A stretch of DNA of 64,000 bases from Nocardia sp. NRRL S-836 (GCF_001279525.1 NZ_LGDY01000125.1:62001-126000), one strand, 5' to 3'. Positions 7,296-15,984 are shown, counted from the stretch's first letter. The notes: generated from the sequence alone by a model not told the origin. Made by a program: numbers and translations.

Positions 7296-8717
7296 GTGGT
7301 GACAACAGGCAAGTTCTACTCACAGCGGCCGCGGTGGTCGACCGGCGAGGACGGCATCGAGTCCGCCGTCGTCGAGGTGCCGCGCGACTACTCCGATCCC
7401 GGCGGCGAACGGCTGGAGATCGCGGTCACCAGGCGCCGTGCGACGGACTCCGCGCGCCGCCGCGGCATCCTGCTGTCCGTCAACGGAGGTCCCGGCGGCG
7501 ACTGGGGCTTCGGCCGCGGTCTGGCGGAGAAGTTCGCGGGCACGCCCGTGCACGAGGTGTACGACCTGATCGGGTTCGACCCGCGCGGCACCGGTGACTC
7601 GACCAAGCTGTACGCCGAGGTCGCCATCGCCAAGTCCCCCTTCGACTCGCGGCCGCCGGACTCGGCGTTCGACGCGCTGGCCGAGGACATGCGGCTGCGC
7701 GAGCTCGCCTGCGAACGTGGTGGCGGCGAGCTGCGCAAGCACATCAGCACCCGCAACACCGCGCGGGACATGGACGTCATCCGCGCGGTGCTCGGCGAGG
7801 AGCAGCTGAGCTTCGTCGGCTACGCGTACGGCGCGTACGTCGGCGCCGTGTACGGCAGCCTGTTCCCGGCGCGGCTCGACCGCAGCGTGCTCGACTCGTG
7901 CGTGAACCCCGACTGGACGTGGCGCGAGCAGTTCCTGTGGCAGGGCGACGCCGTGCAGCGCAACGTCGACCGGTGGGCCGCGTGGGTCGGTGAGCGCGAC
8001 GGGCACTTCGGTCTGGGCGGGAACGCCGCCGCCGTGCTCGGTGTCGTGGAGGAGGTCGTCGCCGCGCTGGAGGCCCAGCACGACACGCCGCAGCCGCGCA
8101 CGCTGTTCGACGGTGCCGTGGGCACGCGGGCCGGTGACCGGTCGCGGTGGGCGGAGCTCGGCGAGCTCGTCGGTGACCTGCGCGCGGCCACCCGTGCCGG
8201 TGACACGGCGAAGTCCGCCGAGCTGCTGCGGGAGCAGGGCACGTGGCGGCCGCAGGACCAGGAGGGCGACCTGCGCATCGGCGTGCTGGAGGCCATCACG
8301 CTGGAGCACGAGTGGCCGTCGGACATCGAGGTCTACTACCAGGACATGCGCGACTTCCGGAAGCGCTTCCCGTACGGGTACGGCGTGCTGCGCGCGCAGC
8401 CGTGGGTCGGCGCGTTCCGCACGTTCGAGGCCCCTGAGCCGCCGGTCGAGATCAAGCGCGACGGCTACCCGGTCGGGCTCATCGTGCAGGCCGACGGCGA
8501 CCCGCTGGACCACTACGCGGGTGGCGTCGCGATGGCCGAGCGGCTCGGCCACCACCTGATCACGGTGGAGGACTCGGGCGACCACGAGGTGTACGCGCTG
8601 GCCGGCAACGCCGAGCTGGACGCGATCGTGCACCGCTACCTCGCCGAGGGCGAGCTGCCGGCCGAACGGGTCTCCGTGCCCGGCACGGTCAAGCGTCCCG
8701 ACATCCCCGTGGGCTGA
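7296..8717 (+). CDS. Alpha/beta-hydrolase-fold protein lacking the catalytic serine (TAP family pseudoenzyme)
   Basis: A 473-residue homologue of secreted tripeptidyl-peptidase-like hydrolases; a canonical paralogue lies at 37579-39174. The two align throughout (NGGPGG versus NPGGPGG, YDLIGFDPRGTGDS, STRNTARDMDVIRAVLGE, PYGYGVLRAQP). The nucleophile elbow, GYSYGT in the paralogue, is GYAYGA here: residue 177 is Ala (GCG at 7824-7826). Asp (VQADGD) and His (SGDHEVY) equivalents remain. There is no signal peptide and most disulfide cysteines are gone, so it is cytosolic. The start is GTG 7296 after CCCGGAGGATT. Ser-independent use of the fold, for example as a cyclase, dehydratase or binding protein in a biosynthetic pathway, is inferred. 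Confidence 0.85.
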   Translation: MVTTGKFYSQRPRWSTGEDGIESAVVEVPRDYSDPGGERLEIAVTRRRATDSARRRGILLSVNGGPGGDWGFGRGLAEKFAGTPVHEVYDLIGFDPRGTGDSTKLYAEVAIAKSPFDSRPPDSAFDALAEDMRLRELACERGGGELRKHISTRNTARDMDVIRAVLGEEQLSFVGYAYGAYVGAVYGSLFPARLDRSVLDSCVNPDWTWREQFLWQGDAVQRNVDRWAAWVGERDGHFGLGGNAAAVLGVVEEVVAALEAQHDTPQPRTLFDGAVGTRAGDRSRWAELGELVGDLRAATRAGDTAKSAELLREQGTWRPQDQEGDLRIGVLEAITLEHEWPSDIEVYYQDMRDFRKRFPYGYGVLRAQPWVGAFRTFEAPEPPVEIKRDGYPVGLIVQADGDPLDHYAGGVAMAERLGHHLITVEDSGDHEVYALAGNAELDAIVHRYLAEGELPAERVSVPGTVKRPDIPVG

Positions 8718-8727
8718 GGGACCTCGC

Positions 8728-8770
8728 GAAGGGCGCTTCCCGCCACGTCAGGTGGTGGGAAGCGCCCTTC
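8728..8770 (+). terminator. Terminator of the MFS/hydrolase operon
   Basis: A 14-bp perfect stem (GAAGGGCGCTTCCC/GGGAAGCGCCCTTC) with a partly paired inner loop, 10 bp after the stop at 8717. Confidence 0.8.
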
Positions 8771-8792
8771 GTCGTGCCCGGGGCACGAGAAC

Positions 8793-8829
8793 GGGAGCCC
8801 TCCCGGACCTGATGTCCCGGAGGGCTCCC
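8793..8829 (-). terminator. Terminator of the hydroxylase operon
   Basis: An 11-bp perfect stem GGGAGCCCTCC/GGAGGGCTCCC, 23 bp beyond the stop of the minus-strand hydroxylase gene. It is separate from the plus-strand terminator just upstream. Confidence 0.75.
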
Positions 8830-8852
8830 GCGGTGAGGGGTGGAGAAGGGTC

Positions 8853-9974
8853 TCAGGTGCCGAGCAGCGCGGCCGGGTAGGTGCGGGCCGACGCCGTCTC
8901 GTAGCGCAGCGCCACGTGGCTCGCGGCACCGACGACGTCGCGCCAGAACCGTTGTAGCGCACCGCCTTCGCTGAGGCCGCTGGTGCCGGCGGCGCGGACG
9001 AGCGCGCCCACGGCCTCGACCAGCGAGTCGGCGGAGTAGGCGGCGTTGCGCTCGTTGCGGGCCATCAGCTCGGGCGTGAAGGCGCGCTCGTCGAGCACCG
9101 CGGTGTTCTGCTCGACGAGCAGCCGCGCCGACTCGATCTGCGCCGACGCGCGCACCAGGTCGATGCCCGCGCTGGTGGAGAGCTTCTTGCCGGCCAGCGC
9201 GGTCACGCAGGCGTTGAGCGCGCCCTGCGCCGCACCGACGGCGGGCACGATGAACGTGAGCCCGCCGACGGCCTGGAACGGCACGTTGTGCGACGGCACG
9301 TCCGACCAGCTGTTGCGGCCGCTCAGCATGTCCGCGCGGGCGTACGACAGGTGGTCCGGCACGAAGACGTCGTCCACGACGACGGAGTGGCTGCTGGTCG
9401 CCTTCATGCCGACGCTGTCCCACGTCTCCAGCACCGTGAAGCTCGCGCGCGGCAACGCGAAGAACCGCGCCTCCGGCTCACCGCCGGTGGCGACCATGCC
9501 GCACAGCAGGGCCCATTCGGCGAAGTCGGCGCCGCTGACGTAGGTCCACCGCCCGCTCAGCCGGTGCCCACCGTCCACAACGGACGCCTTGCCCATCGGC
9601 GGCTGGCCGGTGACCACGAACGTGTCCGCGCTCCCGCCCCAGATCTCCTGGTGCCCCTGCGCCGGCAGGTGCGCGGCGAACCGCGAGGACAGCGCGGCGA
9701 GCGAGGCGCACCAGGCCGTCGACGCGCAGCCCTCGCCGACGGTGCGCACGGCGCGGGCCAGCTCGGTGAAGGTCCCCTGGCTGCCACCGAGGGCGGCGGC
9801 CACGAAGTGCCGGGCGAACCCCGCCTCGCGCAGGGCCTCGATCACCTCCGGCGCGAGCCGCCGGTCGCGGTCGGCGGCGGCCGCGTGCTCGGCGGCGAGC
9901 AGCCGGACCTTCTCGGCGACCGGCACGAGCCCGGTGTCCGGGTCGGCCCCCGCCGGATGAGTCCCTGCAGACAT
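8853..9974 (-). CDS. Acyl-CoA-dehydrogenase-fold flavin-dependent monooxygenase
   Basis: A 373-residue protein with the acyl-CoA dehydrogenase fold: N-terminal helical part (EVIEALREAGFARHFVAAALGGSQGTF), a central GRWTYVSGADFAEWALL beta domain and a C-terminal helical bundle. Residues such as ASTAWCASL and SHSVVVDDVFVPD fit the hydroxylase branch (HsaA, HpaB-type, ActVA-ORF5, KijD3) rather than true acyl-CoA dehydrogenases. Those enzymes use reduced FMN from a separate reductase to hydroxylate phenols or oxidise amino sugars. The start is ATG 9974 with AGGAGGTGTCAG upstream. It follows the SnoaL-like gene by 36 bp in the same transcript. In this context, tailoring of an aromatic polyketide or sugar is likely, and the cut nitroreductase could be a flavin partner (speculation). 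Confidence 0.8.
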   Translation of the reverse strand: MSAGTHPAGADPDTGLVPVAEKVRLLAAEHAAAADRDRRLAPEVIEALREAGFARHFVAAALGGSQGTFTELARAVRTVGEGCASTAWCASLAALSSRFAAHLPAQGHQEIWGGSADTFVVTGQPPMGKASVVDGGHRLSGRWTYVSGADFAEWALLCGMVATGGEPEARFFALPRASFTVLETWDSVGMKATSSHSVVVDDVFVPDHLSYARADMLSGRNSWSDVPSHNVPFQAVGGLTFIVPAVGAAQGALNACVTALAGKKLSTSAGIDLVRASAQIESARLLVEQNTAVLDERAFTPELMARNERNAAYSADSLVEAVGALVRAAGTSGLSEGGALQRFWRDVVGAASHVALRYETASARTYPAALLGT

Positions 9975-10010
9975 CTGACACCTCCTGGAAGCGGTTTTGC
10001 CCGGACGCGG

Positions 10011-10433
10011 TCAGATGGCGACCGGCAGGTCCCGGTGGATCGTGCGCGACCTCGTGTAGAGCTCACCGTCGACGCGCACCAGCACGTCCTCGATGGCGAA
10101 GGTCGGCTCGAAGTCGACCTTGCCGTCGGCGCTGGTCCGCGTGACGAGCGAGCAGTACGACACGGTGAGGGTGTTCTCGTCGACCTCTTCGATGAGGTAG
10201 TGGTCGTTCCAGTGCCGGACGGCGACACCCTTGTAGCGCGGCAACGCGTGCTTCGCGCCGGCGATCAGCGCGGCCCGGCCCTCGACCTTCTCGCCGCGGT
10301 GGGCGTGGTCGGTGACGCCGTCCTCGGTGAACGTCGCGGCGTAGCCCTCGACGTCCAGCCGGTCCAGCAGCCGCATCTGCTGTGCGTAGAAGGTCTGCAC
10401 CTCGAAGTAGGTCTGCGCGCTGACGTTGGACAC
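10011..10433 (-). CDS. SnoaL-like / NTF2-fold protein
   Basis: A 140-residue protein of the NTF2-like superfamily (SnoaL_4 / ring-hydroxylating dioxygenase beta-subunit type): YFEVQTFYAQQMRLLDRLDVEGYAATFTEDGV, RGREAL-like EGRAALIAG, HWNDHYLIEE and RTIHRDLP. These small alpha+beta barrels act as polyketide cyclases, hydroxylase partners or isomerases. The start is GTG 10433 preceded by GGGAGGAG. It is the first gene of a two-gene operon with the flavin-dependent monooxygenase, a pairing common in aromatic polyketide clusters. The catalytic role is not settled by sequence. Confidence 0.8.
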   Translation of the reverse strand: MSNVSAQTYFEVQTFYAQQMRLLDRLDVEGYAATFTEDGVTDHAHRGEKVEGRAALIAGAKHALPRYKGVAVRHWNDHYLIEEVDENTLTVSYCSLVTRTSADGKVDFEPTFAIEDVLVRVDGELYTRSRTIHRDLPVAI

Positions 10434-10472
10434 GACGGGCTCCTCCCGATCCGGTGGTCGCCCTCCACAGTG

Positions 10473-10499
10473 CTCACCGGGGCTGGAAACCCGGTGGAG
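10473..10499. promoter_or_regulatory. Inverted repeat between divergent SnoaL-like and SRPBCC genes
   Basis: CTCACCGGG and CCCGGTGGAG are near-perfect inverted arms 8 bp apart in the 155-bp divergent gap (10434-10588). A possible operator serving both promoters; no regulator is assigned. Confidence 0.4.
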
Positions 10500-10588
10500 C
10501 GCGGGACAAACCCGCTCGATCGGCGTTCGACCTGATGTCCAGCCGCACCGGAAACCCTGGTCGCGAAACCGAATCGCAGGGAGGGTCC

Positions 10589-11074
10589 ATGTCCAACGAC
10601 GTTCGAGACGTCGCCAAGTCGGTCGTGGTGCACGCGACGATCGAGCAGGCCTTCACGATCTTCGCGGAACGGCCGCTGGAGTGGTGGCCCGAGAAGCACG
10701 TGTTCGTCGAGGACCGCCAGGCGATCACGATCGAGCCGCGCGTCGGTGGCCGCTACTACGAGCGCGGTGCCGACGGCAAGGAGATCGCGTGGGGCACCAT
10801 CACCGAGTGGAACCCGCCCGAGCGCCTCGTCATGACGTGGCGCGTCGGCCCGTACTGGCAGCCCATCTTCGACGACGAGGCGGCGAGCTTCATCGAGGTC
10901 GACTTCGAGGCGGTCGGCCCCGACACCACGAAGGTGACGCTGACGCACGCCCAGCTGCACCGCCACGGCGAGATCGCGCAGAGCATCCACTCCGCTCTCG
11001 ACGGCCCGAGCCCTGGCGAGACGCTGGAGAGGTACGCGGAGGTCGTGGCGAAGCACGTTCCCCAGCCCGCCTGA
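10589..11074 (+). CDS. SRPBCC (AHSA1/START-like) protein
   Basis: A 161-residue helix-grip protein of the AHSA1/SRPBCC group: VVVHATIEQAFTIFAERPLEWWPEKH at the start, VGGRYYERGADGKEIAWGTITEWNPPERLVMTWR in the middle and a C-terminal helix (PGETLERYAEVVAKHV). The ATG at 10589 follows CAGGGAGGGTCC; earlier in-frame starts lack a ribosome site. These proteins bind hydrophobic ligands, and some act as aromatase/cyclases in polyketide pathways. It is a single-gene unit closed by the hairpin at 11091-11127 and divergent from the SnoaL/hydroxylase operon. Either ligand binding or cyclisation is possible. Confidence 0.8.
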   Translation: MSNDVRDVAKSVVVHATIEQAFTIFAERPLEWWPEKHVFVEDRQAITIEPRVGGRYYERGADGKEIAWGTITEWNPPERLVMTWRVGPYWQPIFDDEAASFIEVDFEAVGPDTTKVTLTHAQLHRHGEIAQSIHSALDGPSPGETLERYAEVVAKHVPQPA

Positions 11075-11090
11075 TCAGCGCCTCCAGCAC

Positions 11091-11127
11091 AGAAGCCCCG
11101 CGACCCGATGCGAGTCGCGGGGCTTCT
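11091..11127. terminator. Bidirectional terminator, SRPBCC gene / ilvN
   Basis: A 13-bp stem GAAGCCCCGCGAC/GTCGCGGGGCTTC (extended by an A:T pair) between convergent stops at 11074 and 11147. Confidence 0.85.
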
Positions 11128-11146
11128 TCGTGGCACCGGATCGGGC

Positions 11147-11422
11147 TCAGGCGCCGATCCGCTCGATGGTCGCGGCCGGTTCCACGTCGACGACGCGGAC
11201 GACGTCCACCAGCCGGCTCAGCTGCTTCACGAGCTGGTCCACCGCGCGTTCCTCGCGCAGGCCCACGACGACGTCCACCCTGGACAGGTCGTCGTGGCCG
11301 ACCGGGTCGAAGCTGAGCGACTCGACCTCGACGCCGCGCGTCGAGAACAGCACCACCACGCGCGCCAGCACACCGGGCTTGTTGCGCACCAGCATCATGA
11401 GCTTGTGACTGGTCATGGCCAT
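11147..11422 (-). CDS. ilvN: Acetolactate synthase small (ACT) regulatory subunit, short form
   Basis: A 91-residue single ACT domain (KLMMLVRNKPGVLARVVVLFSTRGVEVESLSFDPV) matching the N-terminal regulatory domain of acetohydroxyacid synthase small subunits, which bind valine-type effectors and activate the catalytic subunit. It is about the size of E. coli IlvN/IlvM rather than the roughly 165-residue two-domain form usual in actinobacteria. One base separates its ATG (11422) from the IlvB stop (TGAGATG), so translation is coupled. No ilvC follows; the pair sits under a SARP gene. It may be a second, pathway-dedicated synthase rather than the housekeeping one (inference). Confidence 0.88.
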   Translation of the reverse strand: MAMTSHKLMMLVRNKPGVLARVVVLFSTRGVEVESLSFDPVGHDDLSRVDVVVGLREERAVDQLVKQLSRLVDVVRVVDVEPAATIERIGA

Positions 11423-11423
11423 C

Positions 11424-13142
11424 TCATTCCTCGCCGGGGTCGCTGTCGAAGAGCGGCCGGATCCCGCGTGCCGCCATGATCTGGTCGTTCCCGGTGCCCG
11501 CGGCCACCATCGGCCACACCTGGGCGTTCTCGCCGACGACGAAGTCGACGACGACCGGCACGTCGGTCACCGCCATGGCCTCGCGCACGACGCGGTCCAC
11601 GTCCTGCCTGGACTCGCAGCGCAGCCCGACGCAGCCCAGTGCCTCGGCGAGCCGGACGAAGTCGGGGATGCGCCGCGTGTGCGTGCCGAGGTTCGTGTTG
11701 GAGTACCGCTCGCCGTAGAACAGGTTCTGCCACTGCCGGACCATGCCCAGGTTGCCGTTGTTGATCACGGCGACCTTGATCGGGATGTTCTCCAGCGCGC
11801 AGGTGGCGAGCTCCTGGTTGGTCATCTGGAAGCAGCCGTCGCCGTCGATCGCCCACACCTGCCGGTCCGGCGCACCGCACTTGGCGCCCAGCGCGGCCGG
11901 CACCGCGTAGCCCATCGTGCCGAGGCCGCCCGAGTTGAGGAACGAGCCGGGCCGCTCGTACCTCACGTACTGCGCCGCCCACATCTGGTGCTGGCCGACG
12001 CCGGAGGTGTAGATCGCCTCCGGGCCCGCGAGCGCGCTGATGCGTTCGATCACGTACTGCGGCGCCAGCGCGCCGTCGGCCGGCCAGTCGTAGCCCAGCG
12101 GGAACGTCTCGCGCAGCGCGTCCAGCTGCGCCCACCAGTCCCGCAGGTCGCCGACGGTGCGCACGGCGGAGATCAGCGCGGCCAGCACGTCGCGGCAGTC
12201 GCCCACGATGCCGACGTCCGCGCGGCGGTTCTTGTTGATCTCGGCGGGGTCGATGTCGGCGTGGATGACGCGGGCGTCCGGCGCGAACTCCGCCAGCACG
12301 CCCGTGACGCGGTCGTCGAACCGGGTGCCGAGCGCGATCAGCAGGTCGGACTTCTGCAGCGCGGCGACCGCGGCGACCGTGCCGTGCATGCCCGGCATGC
12401 CGAGGTGCTGGCGGTGCGAGTCGGGGAACGCTCCCCTGGCCATCAGCGTGGTCACGACCGGGATGCCGGTCAGCTCCGCGAAGTCCAGCAACGCGTCGGC
12501 CGCGCCGGAGCGGATCACGCCGCCGCCGACGTAGAGCACCGGGCGGCGGGCCGACGCGATCAGCACGGAGGCGCGGTCGATCTCGGCCGCGGACGGCGCG
12601 GTCCGGCTGTGCGCCGGTGGCCGCGCCTCCCGGTAGGCCGCGCGGGCGACCTGCACGTCCTTCGGGATGTCCACCAGCACCGGGCCGGGCCGCCCGGTCG
12701 CCGCCAGGTGGAACGCCTCCGCGATCACCTGCGGGATGTCGGCCGCGTCGGTGACCTGGAAGCTGTGCTTGGTGATCGGCAGCGTGATGCTGTTGATGTC
12801 GGCTTCCTGGAAGGCGTCCGTGCCGATCACCGGCCGGGCCACCTGGCCGGTGATCGCCACGATCGGGACGGAGTCCATGTACGCGTCCGCGAGCGGCGTG
12901 ACCAGGTTGGTCGCGCCCGGTCCCGAGGTCGCCATGCAGACGCCGACCCGGCCGGTCGCCTGCGCGTACCCCGCCGCCGCGTGCCCGGCGCCCTGTTCGT
13001 GGCGCATGAGCACGTGCCTGATCTTCGTGGACTCGAACAGCGGGTCGTACACCGGCAGGATCGCACCGCCCGGAATACCGAAGATCACCTCGCAGTCGAC
13101 CGCTTCCAGTGCCCGGATGAGCGCTTGTGCACCCCTACCCAC
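11424..13142 (-). CDS. ilvB: Acetolactate synthase large subunit (ThDP enzyme)
   Basis: A 572-residue thiamine-diphosphate enzyme that condenses pyruvate with a second 2-keto acid. Visible are the catalytic Glu49 in [14 protein letters not shown], the AHAS hallmark [15 protein letters not shown], the FAD-site [10 protein letters not shown] and the ThDP motif [12 protein letters not shown]...NN. Position 102, within [13 protein letters not shown], is Ala where plant enzymes have the herbicide-contact Pro197; the conserved Trp (RQWQNLF) is kept. It is closely followed by ilvN and preceded by the SARP gene on the same strand (42-bp gap). Absence of ilvC and leu genes nearby makes a specialised role, or a resistant second copy, worth considering. 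Confidence 0.92.
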   Translation of the reverse strand: MGRGAQALIRALEAVDCEVIFGIPGGAILPVYDPLFESTKIRHVLMRHEQGAGHAAAGYAQATGRVGVCMATSGPGATNLVTPLADAYMDSVPIVAITGQVARPVIGTDAFQEADINSITLPITKHSFQVTDAADIPQVIAEAFHLAATGRPGPVLVDIPKDVQVARAAYREARPPAHSRTAPSAAEIDRASVLIASARRPVLYVGGGVIRSGAADALLDFAELTGIPVVTTLMARGAFPDSHRQHLGMPGMHGTVAAVAALQKSDLLIALGTRFDDRVTGVLAEFAPDARVIHADIDPAEINKNRRADVGIVGDCRDVLAALISAVRTVGDLRDWWAQLDALRETFPLGYDWPADGALAPQYVIERISALAGPEAIYTSGVGQHQMWAAQYVRYERPGSFLNSGGLGTMGYAVPAALGAKCGAPDRQVWAIDGDGCFQMTNQELATCALENIPIKVAVINNGNLGMVRQWQNLFYGERYSNTNLGTHTRRIPDFVRLAEALGCVGLRCESRQDVDRVVREAMAVTDVPVVVDFVVGENAQVWPMVAAGTGNDQIMAARGIRPLFDSDPGEE

Positions 13143-13184
13143 GTCTACCGCCCCTCTTCCGATTTCGCGCTGACCGGGACCCGG

Positions 13185-14000
13185 TTATCCGGCGAGCTGC
13201 CGCTGGAGGTCGGAGTCGGAGATGTGCGAGTCGAGCGCCGGGTCGGTGTTGAGGATCGCCCGCTGCAGCCGGCGCAGCCGGTCCGACGGCTCCAGGCCGA
13301 GCTCGTTGATCAGCGTGTCGCGCAGCGACTGGTAGATCTCCAGCGCCTGCCACTGCCGGCCGGAGCGGTACAGCGAGAGCATGTACTGGCCGCAGAGGTT
13401 CTCGTGCATGGGGTGCTGGGCGGTCAGCATGGACAGCTCGCTGAGCAGCGACTGGTGCCTGCCGAGGCGGATGTCGGCCTCGATGCGCGACTCGACGACG
13501 CACAGCTTGGCCTCGTGCAGGCGGGTGACCTCCATGGCGAGGCAGCTGCCGATCTGCACGTCGACGAGCACCGGGCCGCGCCACACGTCGAGGGCCGAGC
13601 GCAGCAGCCGCGACGCCGACTTGAGGTCGCCGACCTCCATCGCACGGCGGCCGGCCGACGCGAGCCGTTCGAAGCTGCGGACGTCGACGTTCTCCTGCGC
13701 GACGTCGAGCATGTAGCCGCCGTAGCGGGTGACGAGCACGGCCTTGGCGGCGTCGGGCTGGTCGCTCTGGATGGCGGCGTCGATCTTCCGGCGGACCTGC
13801 AGGACGTATGTCTGCAGGGTGGTGAGGGCACTGCGGGGAGGGGCCATTCCCCACAGTTCCTCGATGAGCGTCGGGACGGTGACGACGTTGCCCACCTGCA
13901 GCGCCAGCATTGCCAGCAGCTGCCGCGGTTTGCTCGCGGACGGCGTGATCGAAATGCCGTTCTCACGAGCTTCCAGCGGCCCGAGAACCTTGATCTCCAT
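13185..14000 (-). CDS. SARP/AfsR-family pathway activator
   Basis: A 271-residue regulator with the two SARP modules: an N-terminal OmpR-type winged helix (MEIKVLGPLEARENGISITPSASKPRQLLAMLALQVGNVVTVPTLIEELWG, recognition region to TLQTYVLQVRRKI) and a C-terminal bacterial transcriptional activation domain (residues about 110-255, GQYMLSLYRSGRQWQALEIYQSLRDTLINELGLEPS). There is no NB-ARC extension, so it is the small cluster-situated type (ActII-ORF4/RedD size). SARPs activate metabolite operons by binding direct heptameric repeats that overlap -35 regions. Its presence is the main argument that 1-18.9 kb belongs to a biosynthetic cluster. The gene is preceded by a 290-bp region shared with the divergent histidine kinase. 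Confidence 0.92.
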   Translation of the reverse strand: MEIKVLGPLEARENGISITPSASKPRQLLAMLALQVGNVVTVPTLIEELWGMAPPRSALTTLQTYVLQVRRKIDAAIQSDQPDAAKAVLVTRYGGYMLDVAQENVDVRSFERLASAGRRAMEVGDLKSASRLLRSALDVWRGPVLVDVQIGSCLAMEVTRLHEAKLCVVESRIEADIRLGRHQSLLSELSMLTAQHPMHENLCGQYMLSLYRSGRQWQALEIYQSLRDTLINELGLEPSDRLRRLQRAILNTDPALDSHISDSDLQRQLAG

Positions 14001-14291
14001 TGGAGCCCTCCCCAGCTACGAGTGCGGCGGAACTAGATGCGCACCACAAGTTCACCCGAGTGGGGACGCAGGTCGCCACGGACGGCGACACCTGCGTGAG
14101 ATGGCTGTCTACTGCTCGGGGGATGAAAAAATCATGTCGCGGTCACGTGACCCCAAATGACTACGTACGGCAATACCGCTGATACGAGCCGCGAGTATCA
14201 CCCGAAGTGCGCCGGACACCCGTAACATTCCCGCTCCGGAAGAGGAACCTGCGCGCATGGGGGTGCGCCGGCTGCTCCGGGGGGTCACACA
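14001..14291. promoter_or_regulatory. Divergent regulatory region between SARP and histidine kinase genes
   Basis: A 291-bp gene-free stretch. It holds a perfect 12-bp palindrome GGTCACGTGACC (14141-14152) beside an A-run, and a looser dyad around 14069-14094 (CAGGTCGCC / GGCGACACCTG). Lower G+C than its surroundings. Both are candidate regulator sites for the SARP gene. Confidence 0.5.
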
Positions 14292-15374
14292 ATGATGCAA
14301 CCGAACCACTCGTTCACGCTTCCGGGGGTCGCTAGGACGATCTCCGCCGTGATATGCGTGCTCGGCCTCATCGATCTGTCACATCTGGCCCTGCAGGGTT
14401 ACGGGTTGCTCCATTCGGCGCTGGGCGCGGCTGATTTGGCGGCAATCCTGGTAATGCAACCGCTGTTCTCCCGGAGATCAGCGCGACTTCGACTTCCGGC
14501 GCTCGCACTTCAGGCGGCGCTCGTCTTCCTGCCCGCATTGCTGATCGGTCACGTGTGGGTTGCCGCGGGGGGAATCCTCGCGGGCAACGGGCTCAGGACG
14601 CTTTCCGACCGCACGCGGTGGCTCGCGTTCGGCGCCACGGTGCTCACGGCGGGCGCGGCGCAGGCGTGGCGCGGCGGGCTCGCCACCACGGCGTTCGCCG
14701 TCGTCTCGACCGCGACGACGGGCCTGGTCCTGCACGGTTTCGCACGGATGACGGCGGCGCGGGCGACCGGTCGCGGCGAGCACACGCGGGCCGCGGTCGC
14801 CGCGGAACGCCTGCGGGTGTCGCGTGACCTGCACGACCTGCTCGGCTACGGGCTCTCCGCCATCCAGGTCAAGAGCGAGCTGGCGCACAAGCTCGTCCTC
14901 AAGGACCCGGAGGGCGCGCAGGGCGAGCTCGCCGAGATCCTCGCCATCGTCGGGTGCACGCTCGCCGACGTCCGCACGATCGCCCGCGGGTACCAGCCGT
15001 TGTCGTTGGCCGAGGCGTCGGACTCGGCGAAAGCGCTGCTCGCGGCCGCGGAGATCGAGGCGGTGGTGCGGCTCGACCACGGGCCGCTGCCGGAGCCGGT
15101 CGAGACGGTGCTCGCCGCGGTCCTGCGGGAAGGCATCACCAACGTGCTGCGGCACAGCAAGGCGGGCAACTGCCGGGTGGCGGTGTGCGACCGGGCACGG
15201 CACGTCGAGCTGGACATCTGGAACGACGGGGTGGTGGAGGGCGGCGGCAGGGCGGGCTCCGGCGTCGGCAACATGGCCGGACGGGTCGAGCACCTGGGGG
15301 GCCGGCTGCGTGCCGCACAGCTGGGGGCCGACTGGTTCCACCTGCACGTGTCCGTGCCGCTGGACCTGGTCTGA
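14292..15374 (+). CDS. NarL-type (DesK-like) sensor histidine kinase
   Basis: A 360-residue membrane kinase. Residues 1-155 hold about five hydrophobic helices and no large extracellular domain. The HisKA_3 dimerisation helix follows with the phospho-acceptor His181 in SRDLHDLLGYGLSAIQVKSEL, then a degenerate HATPase domain (LREGITNVLRHSKAGNCRVAV, WNDGVVEGGGRAGSGVGNMAGRVEHLGG). The start is ATG 14292 with GGGGGGT upstream. The response regulator gene lies tail to tail on the other strand, four bases away, rather than downstream in an operon as usual. Together they probably sense membrane state or a metabolite and may act on the SARP locus (inference). Confidence 0.92.
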   Translation: MMQPNHSFTLPGVARTISAVICVLGLIDLSHLALQGYGLLHSALGAADLAAILVMQPLFSRRSARLRLPALALQAALVFLPALLIGHVWVAAGGILAGNGLRTLSDRTRWLAFGATVLTAGAAQAWRGGLATTAFAVVSTATTGLVLHGFARMTAARATGRGEHTRAAVAAERLRVSRDLHDLLGYGLSAIQVKSELAHKLVLKDPEGAQGELAEILAIVGCTLADVRTIARGYQPLSLAEASDSAKALLAAAEIEAVVRLDHGPLPEPVETVLAAVLREGITNVLRHSKAGNCRVAVCDRARHVELDIWNDGVVEGGGRAGSGVGNMAGRVEHLGGRLRAAQLGADWFHLHVSVPLDLV

Positions 15375-15378
15375 GCCG

Positions 15379-15984
15379 TCAGAACCAGCCGGACTTCCTG
15401 GCGATCCGCACCGCGTCGACGCGGTTGCGCGCGTCCAGCTTCGCGGTCACGTTGGTCAAGTAGTTGCGAACCGTGCCGACGGACAGAAAAAGAGTGCCCG
15501 CTATTTCCATCGCGTCGGCGCCGTCCGCCGCGAGCCGCAGCACCTCGAGCTCCCGCGGCGTGAGCGGGCATTCGTCGCCGTCCCACGCGGCCAGCGCGAG
15601 CTGCGAGTCGATCACCCGGCGGCCGACCGAAACGCCCCTGATCGCGTCGGCCAGCTCGCTGACCGGCGCGTCCTTGAGGATGAAGCCGTTGACGCGGGCG
15701 GTGAGCGCCCTGCGCAGCGTTCCGGGACGACCGAGGCTCGTCAGAATCAGCGTCCGGGTTTGCGGCACGTTTTCGTGGATCAGCGCGGCCGCCGTCAGCC
15801 CGTCGATCCCCGGCAGGTCGATGTCGAGCACCGCCACGTCCGGCTTGTTCTCGGTAACCGCCGGCATGATTTCGTCGCCGGTCGCCACCGAGGCGACAAC
15901 TTCGATGTCATGTTCAAGATTCAACAGTGCGACCAGCGCACCGCGGACCATTTGCACGTCCTCCGCGAGTAACACGCTAATCAT
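15379..15984 (-). CDS. NarL/FixJ-family response regulator
   Basis: A 201-residue two-domain regulator: receiver domain with the acidic pocket AED (residues 7-9), phospho-acceptor Asp54 (VLDIDLPGIDG), Thr/Ser switch LTSLG and Lys in FILKDAP, followed by a LuxR-type HTH (CPLTPRELEVLRLAADGADAMEIAGTLFLSVGTVRNYLTNVTAKL). The start is ATG 15984 with AAGGGGGG upstream; the longer frame lacks a ribosome site. It ends with KSGWF, typical of DesR-type regulators. Convergent with the kinase gene, so the two are transcribed from separate promoters and their relative dose can be set independently. Confidence 0.93.
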   Translation of the reverse strand: MISVLLAEDVQMVRGALVALLNLEHDIEVVASVATGDEIMPAVTENKPDVAVLDIDLPGIDGLTAAALIHENVPQTRTLILTSLGRPGTLRRALTARVNGFILKDAPVSELADAIRGVSVGRRVIDSQLALAAWDGDECPLTPRELEVLRLAADGADAMEIAGTLFLSVGTVRNYLTNVTAKLDARNRVDAVRIARKSGWF

